This document shows positions 1 through 8,567 of a DNA stretch of 64,000 bases, piece by piece. The notes below the pieces were generated by a model. The model saw nothing but the letters and a program-made list of their open reading frames with translations, had not been told where the DNA came from and searched no databases. The stretch comes from Thermoguttaceae bacterium (lineage in GTDB: Bacteria > Planctomycetota > Planctomycetia > Pirellulales > Thermoguttaceae): positions 1 through 64,000 of the forward strand of contig JAFRFG010000036.1 in NCBI GenBank assembly GCA_017434455.1. The letters are read 5' to 3'. Position 1 is the stretch's first letter. Each line of letters opens with the position of its first letter. Made by a program: the position numbers and the translations under genes.

Positions 1-1
1 A

Positions 2-1174
2 AGAACCGGGGGCGTTTGGGGGCTCGCGGCGCTGGGGATTCTTCTGGCGCTTTCGGCGTTTGCCGCGGCGCCGGCGGCGCGCGGCGAGATATCCGACGAG
101 GAAAAAGCGCGCCTTTTTCAGACGGCCGACCGATGCTGCGAGAGCGTCCGGCGGGTTTCGTTCCGTTTTGAATGGGCGACCCACTGCGGCGATATAGAAA
201 CGGGCTCGCGCCGTGATGGGTACGCTCACTTCGATCTGGAGGGGAACCGCTTCTATCTGTCGTATGACCGCCGTCTTCTCCACGGTGATCAACTCGAACC
301 GTACACCCATCGACAGGACCTGTTCAACGGCGAGGTCTATTATGCCGAATATGACCCGAAGAAGATACCCAAGGTGATAGAGACCGGCCCTATGCCGGAG
401 AAGTACGATGATATCATCGCCCTGTCCGAAATGCTTTTGGATCCGATCCTTTTTTGTGTGATGGATCACCGAGAAGACGACAGCGCCCCCCCCGCCGGCG
501 CGATTAAAAAATACGCCATCCCGCTTGGGGACGCCGTCAGGAAAATGTCGTTCCGAGAAATCACCGGCGAAAACGGCGAGCGTCTGATTCGAGGCGATTT
601 CAAGGGCGAATGGCATTGGTTTATTATCGATTTTGATCCCGCCCGTGATTATCGATGGGTCCGGATCACCACGATTGTTACCAAACCGGTCAGCACCGGG
701 GATAAACCGCGGTTCACGTCGATCGCGCGGGAATGGACCGAAATCGACGGGGTCTGTCTGCCGACCGCCATCGAACATACATTCGATCGGGGAACCTTCA
801 ACGACGAAACGCTGGACTTCGTCCCGGCGGAAGGGACGCCCGTGATGATCACACAGATCCGCGCGTGGGATTACAAACTCGGCGACGAAACCGACGATTT
901 TTCTCTGCGCGATATCCCGAACGGGACAAAGGTCGACAATCGCGGCGATCAGTCCCGTTGGTTCGTTTGGAAGGACGGCAAAGTTGTCCCGGGGAAAACC
1001 AAGAAAGCGCCCCGGAAACAAACCGAGCGGCCCCAAGGGCGGGCTAAAGAAAAGCGAAACGCCCCGTCCGGGGTTCAGATCTTCCGCCGGTGTCTGATCG
1101 GCGTGGCGATTTTGCTTTTGATCGGCTCCGGCGGCTGGAAGATCTTCCGCTTCCTGTCCCGGAAAAAAGCGTGA
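2..1174 (+). CDS. Secreted protein with C-terminal membrane anchor (5' truncated by window edge)
   Basis: The frame is open from the first bases of the window, so the true start lies upstream and this is the 3' part of the gene. The beginning reads as the hydrophobic core of a signal peptide (ALGILLALSAFAAAPAARGE). A polar, beta-rich region of about 330 residues follows, then a Lys/Arg/Pro-rich linker, one membrane segment (LIGVAILLLIGSGG) and a basic tail ending SRKKA. This plan (signal peptide, ectodomain, single C-terminal helix, basic tail) recurs in the genes at 17.7 kb, 36.9-45.1 kb and 45.9 kb. The ectodomain style is reminiscent of LolA-like lipoprotein-carrier folds, but I recognise no family. 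It is convergent with the next gene, with only 9 bases between them. Function unknown. Confidence 0.75.
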   Translation, partial: RTGGVWGLAALGILLALSAFAAAPAARGEISDEEKARLFQTADRCCESVRRVSFRFEWATHCGDIETGSRRDGYAHFDLEGNRFYLSYDRRLLHGDQLEPYTHRQDLFNGEVYYAEYDPKKIPKVIETGPMPEKYDDIIALSEMLLDPILFCVMDHREDDSAPPAGAIKKYAIPLGDAVRKMSFREITGENGERLIRGDFKGEWHWFIIDFDPARDYRWVRITTIVTKPVSTGDKPRFTSIAREWTEIDGVCLPTAIEHTFDRGTFNDETLDFVPAEGTPVMITQIRAWDYKLGDETDDFSLRDIPNGTKVDNRGDQSRWFVWKDGKVVPGKTKKAPRKQTERPQGRAKEKRNAPSGVQIFRRCLIGVAILLLIGSGGWKIFRFLSRKKA

Positions 1175-1183
1175 AAAAGGGGT

Positions 1184-2395
1184 TTAATAGGCCGACCGCC
1201 GCCCGCTGGCCGATTCCGACTCGCGGCGGGCGGTCTCGATCATCCGGTGCCGTTCCTCGGCGCTGACGGCGTAGATCTCCACGGCGAAGCGCTCGGCTAG
1301 GTCGGTCTCGTACTTCTGCTTCTGCGACTCTTTGCGCTCTTTCTTCATCCGTTCGAGGACGTCTTCCTGAACCTCGTAGAACGGCTTGACATGGCGAATC
1401 TTCCGATCGGTGACCAGCACAATGGTGTAGCCGAACCCGTCGTCGATGACCCGGCTTAACGTCCCGATCGGCAGTTCCTCGCTGAAGAGCGCCTCGGCGA
1501 TCTCGCGCGAATTGAGATCCTCCCGGCCGGTCCAGCCGCAGTCGCCCCCCTTGCCGGCGAGGAAATCCTCCGAGTCGGCCGCGGCCACCCGCTCAAAGAG
1601 CCGCAGCCGCTGCTCCTCGCTTTGGGCGACCATCACGGCGTTCCCCATGTAGGCGATTTTCCGCATCGCCTCGTCGCGGTCGGCGTGGTTGGCGAACAGC
1701 ACGCTCATGCGGTGCCACCGGACCTGATCGGGCTCGGTGTAGAGAATCTCGTGCGCGCTGTACCAGCGGCGCAGTTCCACGACGGTCGGACGGTACGCGT
1801 GATTCCCCAGGGAGTAATCCAGCCAGCTGTCCCCGAGCGTCTGCTGAATAAACAGACGCTTGTCCTGCTCCACCGACGAGCCGAGTTTCTCGGAAAAGAC
1901 CTTCTTCACCTCGTCGAGTTTCTCGCAGCCGAAGGGCTTCAGCAGCGAGGGAAGGTAGTCGCGGTCGTAGACCTTGCCGAGATTTTTCTTCTGCTCCTCG
2001 ACCTCCTCTTTCGACCGGGTCGTGACGTAGTCGCTGTAGTACAGAAGTTTTTTGATCGAGTCGTCGAGCACCTGGGAGTAAAACTGATCGGAAGCCAAAA
2101 ACTGGGCGCAGAACTCAGGGAAACGCTCGTCGGAATATTGTGCCTTTTGCGGCTCGGGCGCCTCGTTCCGCTGGCGGATGAATTCCATATAGGCGAACTT
2201 CTTCATCTGATGAAGAATGTCGCGCTTGAGGATCGGCTCGTTCCCGACCCGGCCGAGGGTCTCGGCCCCGTCGAAATAGGTGCGGTCGGAAAGAACGGGG
2301 GACGAAAAGGGAAAATCCCCCGTCTTGGGCTCCTGCGCCAAGGCGCCTAGGCCCAGTATCAGAAAGAGCGTCCCGAGCGGCAGTATCCCTTTCAT
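1184..2395 (-). CDS. Periplasmic parvulin-type peptidyl-prolyl isomerase (SurA/PpiC-like)
   Basis: 403 residues. After a signal peptide (LFLILGLGALAQ) comes a SurA-type N-terminal region, including the phrase GRVGNEPILKRDIL that typically opens SurA/PpiC chaperone domains, then long charged helices. A parvulin domain lies at roughly residues 210-340, with GGDCGWTGREDL and the closing FGYTIVLVTDRK. Parvulins isomerise X-Pro bonds and assist folding of exported proteins, so the site of action is periplasmic. The start is set at the ATG at 2395 because GAGGA lies about 9 nt upstream; the longer TTG-initiated frame begins inside that ribosome site. The frame runs toward the convergent gene on its left. 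Family assignment is fairly secure; the particular clients are unknown. Confidence 0.8.
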   Translation of the reverse strand: MKGILPLGTLFLILGLGALAQEPKTGDFPFSSPVLSDRTYFDGAETLGRVGNEPILKRDILHQMKKFAYMEFIRQRNEAPEPQKAQYSDERFPEFCAQFLASDQFYSQVLDDSIKKLLYYSDYVTTRSKEEVEEQKKNLGKVYDRDYLPSLLKPFGCEKLDEVKKVFSEKLGSSVEQDKRLFIQQTLGDSWLDYSLGNHAYRPTVVELRRWYSAHEILYTEPDQVRWHRMSVLFANHADRDEAMRKIAYMGNAVMVAQSEEQRLRLFERVAAADSEDFLAGKGGDCGWTGREDLNSREIAEALFSEELPIGTLSRVIDDGFGYTIVLVTDRKIRHVKPFYEVQEDVLERMKKERKESQKQKYETDLAERFAVEIYAVSAEERHRMIETARRESESASGRRSAY

Positions 2396-2418
2396 CGATC
2401 GCTTCCTCAAGAAATCAC

Positions 2419-3255
2419 CTATTCACCGGGCACGGCCCGGTTGATACTATCCCGCTGCCGGCGCGCCTCGTAAAAGAAGACCGCCGCCGCGTTGGAAATG
2501 TTCAAACTGTCGGCCACCCCGAGCATCGGCACAACCGCGCCGCGGGCCGGCTCGCCGCGCCAGCGCTCGGTCAGCCCGTCGGCCTCGCTGCCCAAAACGA
2601 TCGCCGTCGCGCCGGTGTAGTCGTACTCGGTGTAGGGGCGGCTCTCCTGGCAGATCGCCGAAATAATGCCGATCTCCAGGCCGGTGAGCCAGCCGTGGAT
2701 CCGCTCGGCGTCGGCCGAGACGCTCGGGACCGAAAAGACGGTCCCCAGCGAGGCGCGGATCGTGTTCGGGTGGAAAAAATCGTCCCCGCAGCCGGCCAGA
2801 AGAACCCCGTCGACCCCGGCGGCGTCCGCGCTGCGGAAGACCGCCCCGATATTCCCCGGTTTCTCGATCCCCTCGAGGACCGCCAGAAGGGGACGCTCGG
2901 GGAGACGCTCCTCGAACCGCCGCCACGAGCGGTCGGGCTCGGCGGCCAGCGCGATGAGCGACTCGTTCCGGTCGCCGAAGGCGATCTTCCGGAACAGCGG
3001 CGGCGCCACCGGCCAGACGGCGACGCGCTCTTGTTCGAGGCGGGCCGTCAGCGGCTCGAGCGACTCGTTGGCGGCGCGGCTCGCGGCGCTGTCGCGGTAG
3101 ACCTCCTCGATCACGACCCCCGAAAGCAGCGCCCGCAGGATCTCGCGCGCCCCGTCGATCAGGAAACGGCGCTCCCGGCGCCGGGCGCGGCTTTCGCGCA
3201 GCTTGACGGCGCGCTTGAGGCGCGGATTCGCCGGGCTGACGATTTCGGGGAGCAT
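2419..3255 (-). CDS. TrmH/SpoU-family RNA 2'-O-methyltransferase
   Basis: 278 residues, the normal size for this family. The N-terminal part (SPANPRLKRAVKLRESRARR) is the usual RNA-binding substrate domain of RlmB-like enzymes. The C-terminal SPOUT domain shows the three diagnostic motifs: NIGAVFRSADAAGVDG, then GSEADGLTERW, then LNISNAAAVFFYEARRQR, which together form the trefoil-knot SAM site. The reaction is 2'-O-methylation of a ribose in rRNA or tRNA; the exact target cannot be read from the sequence. A good AAGGA ribosome site precedes the ATG at 3255. The gene lies 23 nt upstream of the foldase start and may be co-transcribed with it. Confidence 0.9.
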   Translation of the reverse strand: MLPEIVSPANPRLKRAVKLRESRARRRERRFLIDGAREILRALLSGVVIEEVYRDSAASRAANESLEPLTARLEQERVAVWPVAPPLFRKIAFGDRNESLIALAAEPDRSWRRFEERLPERPLLAVLEGIEKPGNIGAVFRSADAAGVDGVLLAGCGDDFFHPNTIRASLGTVFSVPSVSADAERIHGWLTGLEIGIISAICQESRPYTEYDYTGATAIVLGSEADGLTERWRGEPARGAVVPMLGVADSLNISNAAAVFFYEARRQRDSINRAVPGE

Positions 3256-3303
3256 CGGTTCCTTTCGGTTGATTTCCTTAGTACTCGCGGACGGGCAATA
3301 TCT

Positions 3304-4029
3304 TTAGTGCCGCAGCCGGGCGACGTCGTTGTCGAGAGCGTATTTTTCCGCCTTTTCGTAGGGATAGAAAAGGCAGCCGACCTCGTTGGCCAGTTTCATT
3401 AGGAAGATGTTCTGAAAGTCCTCCTGGCTGACGTCGTTGACCGACCACGGGGCGTTGGGCGGGTAGGTATACTGCGGCAGCGCCTTGGTCATAATCAGTT
3501 TGCCGGTCGCCACCTCGACCAGCCGAACGTGAACGCGCGCCTTCCCCTGATAGTACTGCGGGGAATGGCGGGTGCTGAACGAATCGATATCGACCCCGAT
3601 GACGTAGTCGGCGTCGACCTTCGCCCCCATTTTCTCGTAACTCTCGTTGGCGTAGGCGCTTTCGTCAAAGAGCGCCTCGACCCGGTCGATCGAGACCCAC
3701 TTGAATTTCTTCTTCTCCAGCTTCTCGGACATGAGCTTGGTGAGCATCAGCGACATCGTTCGGCTCGGGTTGTCGCTGCCGAAGAGGTTCTGATAGGGGG
3801 ACCGGCAGATCACGACAATCGTCGATTCTTTCGGAAGCGCCTTGACCTCTTTCTTGAACTCGGGGTCAACCTCGTTCCCCTTCAGCAGGTACAACGGCGT
3901 CATCAAAGCCCCCGCGCAGCCGACGGTTCCCAGCAGAATCGTCAGCAGCGCCAGAAGCGTCAGACCGCGACAGCGTATCTCGTTCATCGGCCGCCCGTTC
4001 ATCGGTTTTCTCTTAAGGTTGCTTGCCAT
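3304..4029 (-). CDS. Putative lipoprotein, CsgG/LpoB-like fold suspected
   Basis: 241 residues. The N terminus has a basic region, a hydrophobic stretch and a lipobox (LLGTVGC), so the protein is probably lipid-anchored after signal peptidase II cleavage. The mature part contains a nucleotide-independent alpha/beta pattern (STIVVICRSPYQNLF, ADYVIGVDIDSFS, VEVATGKLIMTKALPQ) like the CsgG/LpoB/DUF799 group of outer-membrane-associated lipoproteins, but the resemblance is by eye only. The start at 4029 is preceded by AAGGG at 5 nt spacing. The gene is divergent from tilS and upstream of the methyltransferase on the same strand. Specific function unknown. Confidence 0.65.
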   Translation of the reverse strand: MASNLKRKPMNGRPMNEIRCRGLTLLALLTILLGTVGCAGALMTPLYLLKGNEVDPEFKKEVKALPKESTIVVICRSPYQNLFGSDNPSRTMSLMLTKLMSEKLEKKKFKWVSIDRVEALFDESAYANESYEKMGAKVDADYVIGVDIDSFSTRHSPQYYQGKARVHVRLVEVATGKLIMTKALPQYTYPPNAPWSVNDVSQEDFQNIFLMKLANEVGCLFYPYEKAEKYALDNDVARLRH

Positions 4030-4049
4030 CTATCCCTTGCGCGGGGGAA

Positions 4050-4078
4050 TTGCGCCTTGCCGTTCCCCCCCCTATAAT
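4050..4078 (+). promoter_or_regulatory. Promoter of tilS (TTGCGC-N17-TATAAT)
   Basis: TTGCGC at 4050-4055 and a consensus TATAAT at 4073-4078 are separated by 17 nt. Transcription would start near 4085, about 78 nt before the tilS ATG. The same TTGCGC -35 box occurs at several other promoters in this window. Confidence 0.6.
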
Positions 4079-4162
4079 TTTTCTGTGGACGCGGGAGGAT
4101 AATCTTTTTTTCCGGATCATCCAAGGCGAATTTCGTACCGGGGAACGTAAACTTCAGAAAAT

Positions 4163-5251
4163 ATGACCGATCGGTTTGAGGAGGCCCTTTTAAAGAGCTG
4201 GCCGCTGAGGCCGGGGACCGAATACAAGGCGGTCGCCGCCATCTCGGGGGGGGCCGACTCGACCGCGCTTTTGGTCGGCCTGGCCTCGCTGCTCGAACGC
4301 TTCGGCCGGCAAATGGGGCTTCGCGAGGTGACGGTGGTGCACGTTCATCACGCCCTGCGCGGCGCGGAGGCCGACGAAGACGCCGCGTTCGTCGAGCGGA
4401 CCGCCCGGCGGCTGGGCCTGCCGTACCGCCTGGCGCGGCTCGACCCGCGGCGGCTGCGCCGGAGGATCCCGCTGGAGGGGGGGCTCGAGTCCGCCGCCCG
4501 GGCGATGCGCTACGAGGCGCTCGCCGAGCGGGCCGAGATGATCGGCGCCCGCTATATCCTCACCGCGCACCAGCGCCAGGACGTGCTCGAAACGCTCCTC
4601 CAGCGGCTGTTTCGGGGCAGCGCCCTCTCGGGGCTGACCGGCATCGCGCCGCTGCGTCCCTTGAACGAGGCGGTGGTGCTGGTTCGGCCGATGCTCGGCC
4701 TCACGCGCGAAGAGATCCTCGATTACCTGGCCCGCAAGAACGAAACGTACCGGGTCGATTCCTCGAACCGCTCGGCGCTGTTCACCCGCAATCGGATCCG
4801 GGGGGAGCTGATTCCGCTTTTGGAGTCGATCTTCCCTCAAAAGTGGGACGCGTCGCTGCGGCGGTTCAGCCGGCTGGCCGCCGAGCTGGTCCCGATGATC
4901 GACCGGCGGGTCGACGCCCTGGCCGAGGAACTGGCCCGCCGGGGCCCGATCACCGTGCGGGAAGACCGGATCATCCTCCCCATCGAGGCGCTGGTCCGCG
5001 GCGAAGTTTGCCCCGGCGATTACGTGCTGCGCGATTTGTTCCGCCGGCTGTGGACGCGGCAGAACTGGCCGCTTCGCGACATGAGCGCCCGGCACTGGGA
5101 ACGGCTCGCCGCGATGGCCCGCGGCGAGGGGAGCGACGCCGCCGACTTCCCCGGCCGGGTCACGGCCCGCCGCGGCGCCGAGACGCTGACCCTGACCCGG
5201 TCGGCGGACGATACCGAGCAAGCCGGCGATAACCGGCGGGCCGGCGGCTGA
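4163..5251 (+). CDS. tilS: tRNA(Ile)-lysidine synthetase
   Basis: 362 residues. The N-type ATP pyrophosphatase signature AISGGADSTALL sits at about residues 26-37 (the PP-loop SGGxDS). It is followed by the family motifs VVHVHHALRGAEADEDAAFV and TAHQRQDVLETLLQRLFRGS, and the C-terminal part contains DSSNRSALFTRNRIRGELIPLL, which is characteristic of TilS. The enzyme attaches lysine to C34 of the CAU-anticodon tRNA-Ile so that it decodes AUA; it is cytosolic and normally essential. It lacks the long extra C-terminal domains of the E. coli type. The gene has its own promoter and ends at a strong terminator, so it is probably monocistronic. Confidence 0.93.
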   Translation: MTDRFEEALLKSWPLRPGTEYKAVAAISGGADSTALLVGLASLLERFGRQMGLREVTVVHVHHALRGAEADEDAAFVERTARRLGLPYRLARLDPRRLRRRIPLEGGLESAARAMRYEALAERAEMIGARYILTAHQRQDVLETLLQRLFRGSALSGLTGIAPLRPLNEAVVLVRPMLGLTREEILDYLARKNETYRVDSSNRSALFTRNRIRGELIPLLESIFPQKWDASLRRFSRLAAELVPMIDRRVDALAEELARRGPITVREDRIILPIEALVRGEVCPGDYVLRDLFRRLWTRQNWPLRDMSARHWERLAAMARGEGSDAADFPGRVTARRGAETLTLTRSADDTEQAGDNRRAGG

Positions 5252-5374
5252 CCCGGGCGAAGGGGCCGAGCGGGATCGGCCGCCGAAAGAAGAACAAGAA
5301 ATTTTTCGCGAACGAAACATCACCTTGCGGCAACATCTTTAAACAAGACGGGACCGCGCGAAAACAGTATCTCA

Positions 5375-5405
5375 CGGGGGGCGGCGGTGCCCCCCGGTTT
5401 GTTTT
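5375..5405 (+). terminator. Intrinsic terminator after tilS
   Basis: An 8-bp GC stem (CGGGGGGC / GCCCCCCG) with a 6-nt loop is followed by GTTTGTTTTT. It separates tilS from the moxR operon. Confidence 0.8.
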
Positions 5406-5475
5406 TCCCCCCAAAAGGGTATAACGAAAAAAAACAATCACTTAACGAAACCGACATAAAAAACGGGAGTGTTCT

Positions 5476-6462
5476 ATGCCAGATGTCAATCAGAATCGGG
5501 AAGAGGTTCAGCGGCTCGCCGCGAAGGTGGCGCGGCTGCGAAGCGAAATCGGCCAGGTGATCGTCGGCCAAGAGAAGATGATCTCGCGGCTGCTGATCGG
5601 GCTGCTGTGCGGGGGGCATATCCTCCTGGAAGGGGTTCCGGGGCTGGCGAAGACCACCGCGATTAAATCACTGGCCGATTCGCTCGCGACGAAGTTTCAG
5701 CGGATTCAGTTCACCCCCGACCTGCTCCCCGCCGACTTGGTCGGAACGATGATCTACCTCCCCAACGAGGGAAAGTTCACCACCCGCAAGGGGCCGATCT
5801 TCGCCAACTTCGTCCTGGCCGACGAAATCAACCGCGCCCCGTCGAAGGTGCAGTCGGCGCTGCTGGAGGCGATGCAGGAAAAGCAGGTGACCATCGGGGA
5901 CGAGACCTTCCCCCTCGATCAGATCTTTTTGGTGATGGCGACCCAAAACCCGATCGAGCAGGAGGGGACCTATCCGCTCCCCGAGGCGCAGGTCGACCGC
6001 TTTATGCTCAAACTGAAGATCGACTACCCGACGATGACCGAGGAGCGCAAGGTGCTCGACCGCGCCTTAGACAACCTGGCCGCCGCCGCGTCCCCCGTGC
6101 TGGGGGCCGAGGATATCCTCGAGATGCAGCGCGTCACGTCGAACATCTACATCGACGATTCCGTCCGAGATTATATTTTGAACATTGTCCAGGCGACCCG
6201 TTCGCCCGAGAAATTCGGCCTGGAATCGATCAAGAGCTTCATCGAGTTCGGCGCCTCCCCGCGCGGAAGCATCTGGCTGGGGAAAGGGGCGCGCGCCGCC
6301 GCCTTCCTCGCCGGGCGCGGCTACGTGACGCCGCAGGATGTCAAAGAGATCGTCCACGACGTCCTGCGGCACCGGGTCATCCTGACCTACGAGGCCGAGG
6401 CCGAATCGATCACCGCCGAGGAGATTATCTCGCGGGTGATCAACGTCGTTCCCGTGCCGTGA
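5476..6462 (+). CDS. MoxR-family AAA+ ATPase
   Basis: 328 residues, typical for MoxR. Walker A is GVPGLAKT at residues 53-60, Walker B LADEIN lies near 115, and the downstream MATQNPIEQEGTYPLPEAQ is the MoxR sensor-1 region with its conserved extension. MoxR ATPases act as chaperones that remodel or activate partner proteins bearing von Willebrand A domains, several of which are encoded directly downstream. The start has a GGGAG ribosome site at 5465-5469. A weak TATAAC at 5420-5425, just after the tilS terminator, may be the -10 box for the operon. The gene leads the series moxR, DUF58, BatD-like, batA, batBC, batDE. Confidence 0.92.
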   Translation: MPDVNQNREEVQRLAAKVARLRSEIGQVIVGQEKMISRLLIGLLCGGHILLEGVPGLAKTTAIKSLADSLATKFQRIQFTPDLLPADLVGTMIYLPNEGKFTTRKGPIFANFVLADEINRAPSKVQSALLEAMQEKQVTIGDETFPLDQIFLVMATQNPIEQEGTYPLPEAQVDRFMLKLKIDYPTMTEERKVLDRALDNLAAAASPVLGAEDILEMQRVTSNIYIDDSVRDYILNIVQATRSPEKFGLESIKSFIEFGASPRGSIWLGKGARAAAFLAGRGYVTPQDVKEIVHDVLRHRVILTYEAEAESITAEEIISRVINVVPVP

Positions 6463-6548
6463 GTGTCGCTGCCGTACCGTGAGCGCCGCTTCTGTACGAA
6501 AATTCTCCCGCGGATCCAAGCCGCGGGTTCTATCCACAAAAAATACCT

Positions 6549-7460
6549 ATGCCACAGGAAATCAACGATCTGCTCAAACGGGTCAGGCGGCTGGAGATTG
6601 TCTCGAACCGCTTCGCCAACGACCTGTTCGCGGGGCAGTACCAATCGGTCTTTCGCGGCCGGGGGATGGAGTTCTCGGAGGTGCGCGAGTACCAGCCGGG
6701 GGACGATATTCGTCAGATCGACTGGAACGTCACCGCCCGGACGGGGCATCCCTTCGTCAAGCGCTTCGTCGAGGAACGGGAACTGACCCTTCTGTTTTTG
6801 GTCGACGCCTCGGCGTCGGGGCTGTTCGGTTCGAGCCGCTCGAAGATCGAAACGGCCCTGGAGACCGTCGCCACCTTGATGTTCTCGGCGCTGAAGAACA
6901 ACGATAAAGTCGGCCTCCTGACCTTCGCCGACGAGGTGATCGGTTACACCCAGCCGCGCAAGGGGCGCACGCACGTACTCAACCAGCTGCGGCAGCTGGT
7001 GGCGCTGAGGCCCCGCGGCGGCCGGACCGAATTCATCACCGCGCTGGACTACGCCGACCGGGTCACCAAGCGCCGCTCGGTTATCTTTCTGGTGAGCGAC
7101 CTGTTCGCCGAGGAGGCGCAGCGTCCCGAGCTGGAGAAAAAACTCGCGCGGCTGCGCCGCCGGCACGATCTGATCGTCCTGACGCTGACCGACCCGCGGG
7201 AGGTCGAGTTCCCCAATATCGGGCTGCTGCGGCTGCGCGACCCGGAAACCGGCCAAACCGCGACGGTCGATACCGCCAGCCGCCAGGTGCGCGAAGAGCT
7301 CGCGCGCCGTATGCGGGTCAATAAAGAGGCGACCGAGCGTCTGCTGCGCCGCGCCAAGACCGACACTCTGGCGATCGGAACCGACCGCGACTTCCTCGGC
7401 GACCTGAGGGGGTTCTTCAAAAATCGTCAGCGCCTCCGCCATCGGGAGAATCCGTCATGA
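6549..7460 (+). CDS. DUF58 domain protein (vWA-like), MoxR partner
   Basis: 303 residues. The DUF58 signature GMEFSEVREYQPGDDIRQID followed by WNVTARTGHPFVKRF lies at about residues 39-70. A von Willebrand-type A fold follows (LLFLVDASASGLFGSSRSK), in which the MIDAS residues D-x-S-x-S are present. DUF58 proteins are almost always encoded beside moxR and are thought to be its direct clients; many are membrane-associated, though no strong membrane helix is evident here. No clear ribosome site precedes the ATG at 6549. The stop overlaps the next start as ATGA, implying translational coupling. Confidence 0.88.
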   Translation: MPQEINDLLKRVRRLEIVSNRFANDLFAGQYQSVFRGRGMEFSEVREYQPGDDIRQIDWNVTARTGHPFVKRFVEERELTLLFLVDASASGLFGSSRSKIETALETVATLMFSALKNNDKVGLLTFADEVIGYTQPRKGRTHVLNQLRQLVALRPRGGRTEFITALDYADRVTKRRSVIFLVSDLFAEEAQRPELEKKLARLRRRHDLIVLTLTDPREVEFPNIGLLRLRDPETGQTATVDTASRQVREELARRMRVNKEATERLLRRAKTDTLAIGTDRDFLGDLRGFFKNRQRLRHRENPS

Positions 7461-8494
7461 ACCGATACCGAATCACCTTCCTGGCCGCGGCGCTGCTGCT
7501 GTTCGCCGCGCTCCCCGCGCGGGGGGCCGAACGTCAGGCCCAAAGCGCCGACGGCTCGATCGAAGCGGTCTGTTCCCTCCCGGGCGACGGCGCGGGGATC
7601 GCCGATACGATCGACATGACGATCACCGTCCGCCAGAGCTTGTCCGACGACCAAGAGGCGGCCGCCGTCACTTTCCCCGAGTTCGGCCCGAAGTACGGCG
7701 ATTTCGACGTCGAGCGCACCGACAGCGCCCCGCAGATCATCGCCGCGCGCGCCGCGCAGCAGGGGTGCGTCGTGACGCTCGCCCCGACGCGCGTCGGGAC
7801 GGCCGTCCTCCCCCCGATCCCGATTGTTCTGACCCGCGGCGGCGCCTCCGAGACAATACTGATCCCCGCCGGGACCTTTCCTATCACCTCGATCCACGAC
7901 CCGGCCGGCGCCTCGCTCGACGCCTTGGCCCCCCCGCGCCCGCTGCGCGGCCCCTTCCCCTGGCGGTGGGTACTCGGCCTGGGGCTTGTCGCGGCGCTTT
8001 TGGCCGCGGCGCTGCGGGCGTACTTGGTCCATCGCCGGGGCGCGCCGGCCGGTTCCGCACAGGTGCCGCCGCGTTTGAGCGCCTCGCAAAAGGCGCTGCG
8101 GGCGCTCGATGTCCTCGTCGGCTCGAATCTGGCGAAGCGGAACATCGCCGAGTTCTATCTGCATCTCACCCGGATCGTCCGCGCTTACATCGAGGAGACG
8201 ACCGAGCTGAAAGCGATCGAGCAGACGACCGAGGAGTTTCTTCAGGCGGCGCGCTCCCGCCCCGAGGCGCTCGGCGTCCATCAGCGCTCGGCGCTGGGGG
8301 AGTTCCTCGAGTTCGCCGACCTGGTGAAATTCGCCCGTTTCCGGCCGACCGACGAGCAGATCGACGACGGCCTGCGGAAGGCCCGGCGGTTTGTCACCGA
8401 AGAAAACAATACCCCCGAAGATACCGGTTCCCCCAAAGATACCGATACCCCCGGGGCGGCCGTCGGGCGGGACGCCAAACGCTTGACGGAATAA
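7457..8494 (+). CDS. BatD-like membrane protein of the MoxR/Bat operon
   Basis: 345 residues. A signal peptide (LAAALLLFAALPARGAE) is followed by an extracytoplasmic beta-rich domain of about 130 residues (TIDMTITVRQSLSDDQ is a typical BatD-style strand). One transmembrane helix near residues 172-195 (VLGLGLVAALLAAALRAYLV) precedes a cytoplasmic helical domain (NIAEFYLHLTRIVRAYIEET) of the kind seen in DUF4381/BatD proteins. The start overlaps the DUF58 stop by 4 nt. The tail is Asp/Thr/Pro-rich. It probably belongs to the membrane complex serviced by MoxR; the biochemical role is not established. Confidence 0.7.
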   Translation: MNRYRITFLAAALLLFAALPARGAERQAQSADGSIEAVCSLPGDGAGIADTIDMTITVRQSLSDDQEAAAVTFPEFGPKYGDFDVERTDSAPQIIAARAAQQGCVVTLAPTRVGTAVLPPIPIVLTRGGASETILIPAGTFPITSIHDPAGASLDALAPPRPLRGPFPWRWVLGLGLVAALLAAALRAYLVHRRGAPAGSAQVPPRLSASQKALRALDVLVGSNLAKRNIAEFYLHLTRIVRAYIEETTELKAIEQTTEEFLQAARSRPEALGVHQRSALGEFLEFADLVKFARFRPTDEQIDDGLRKARRFVTEENNTPEDTGSPKDTDTPGAAVGRDAKRLTE

Positions 8495-8567
8495 CACAAA
8501 TAACCAACAGCCCGCGCGGGACAATCACACACGCCGCGCGGGGACGACACACAGGTAATAGAACACC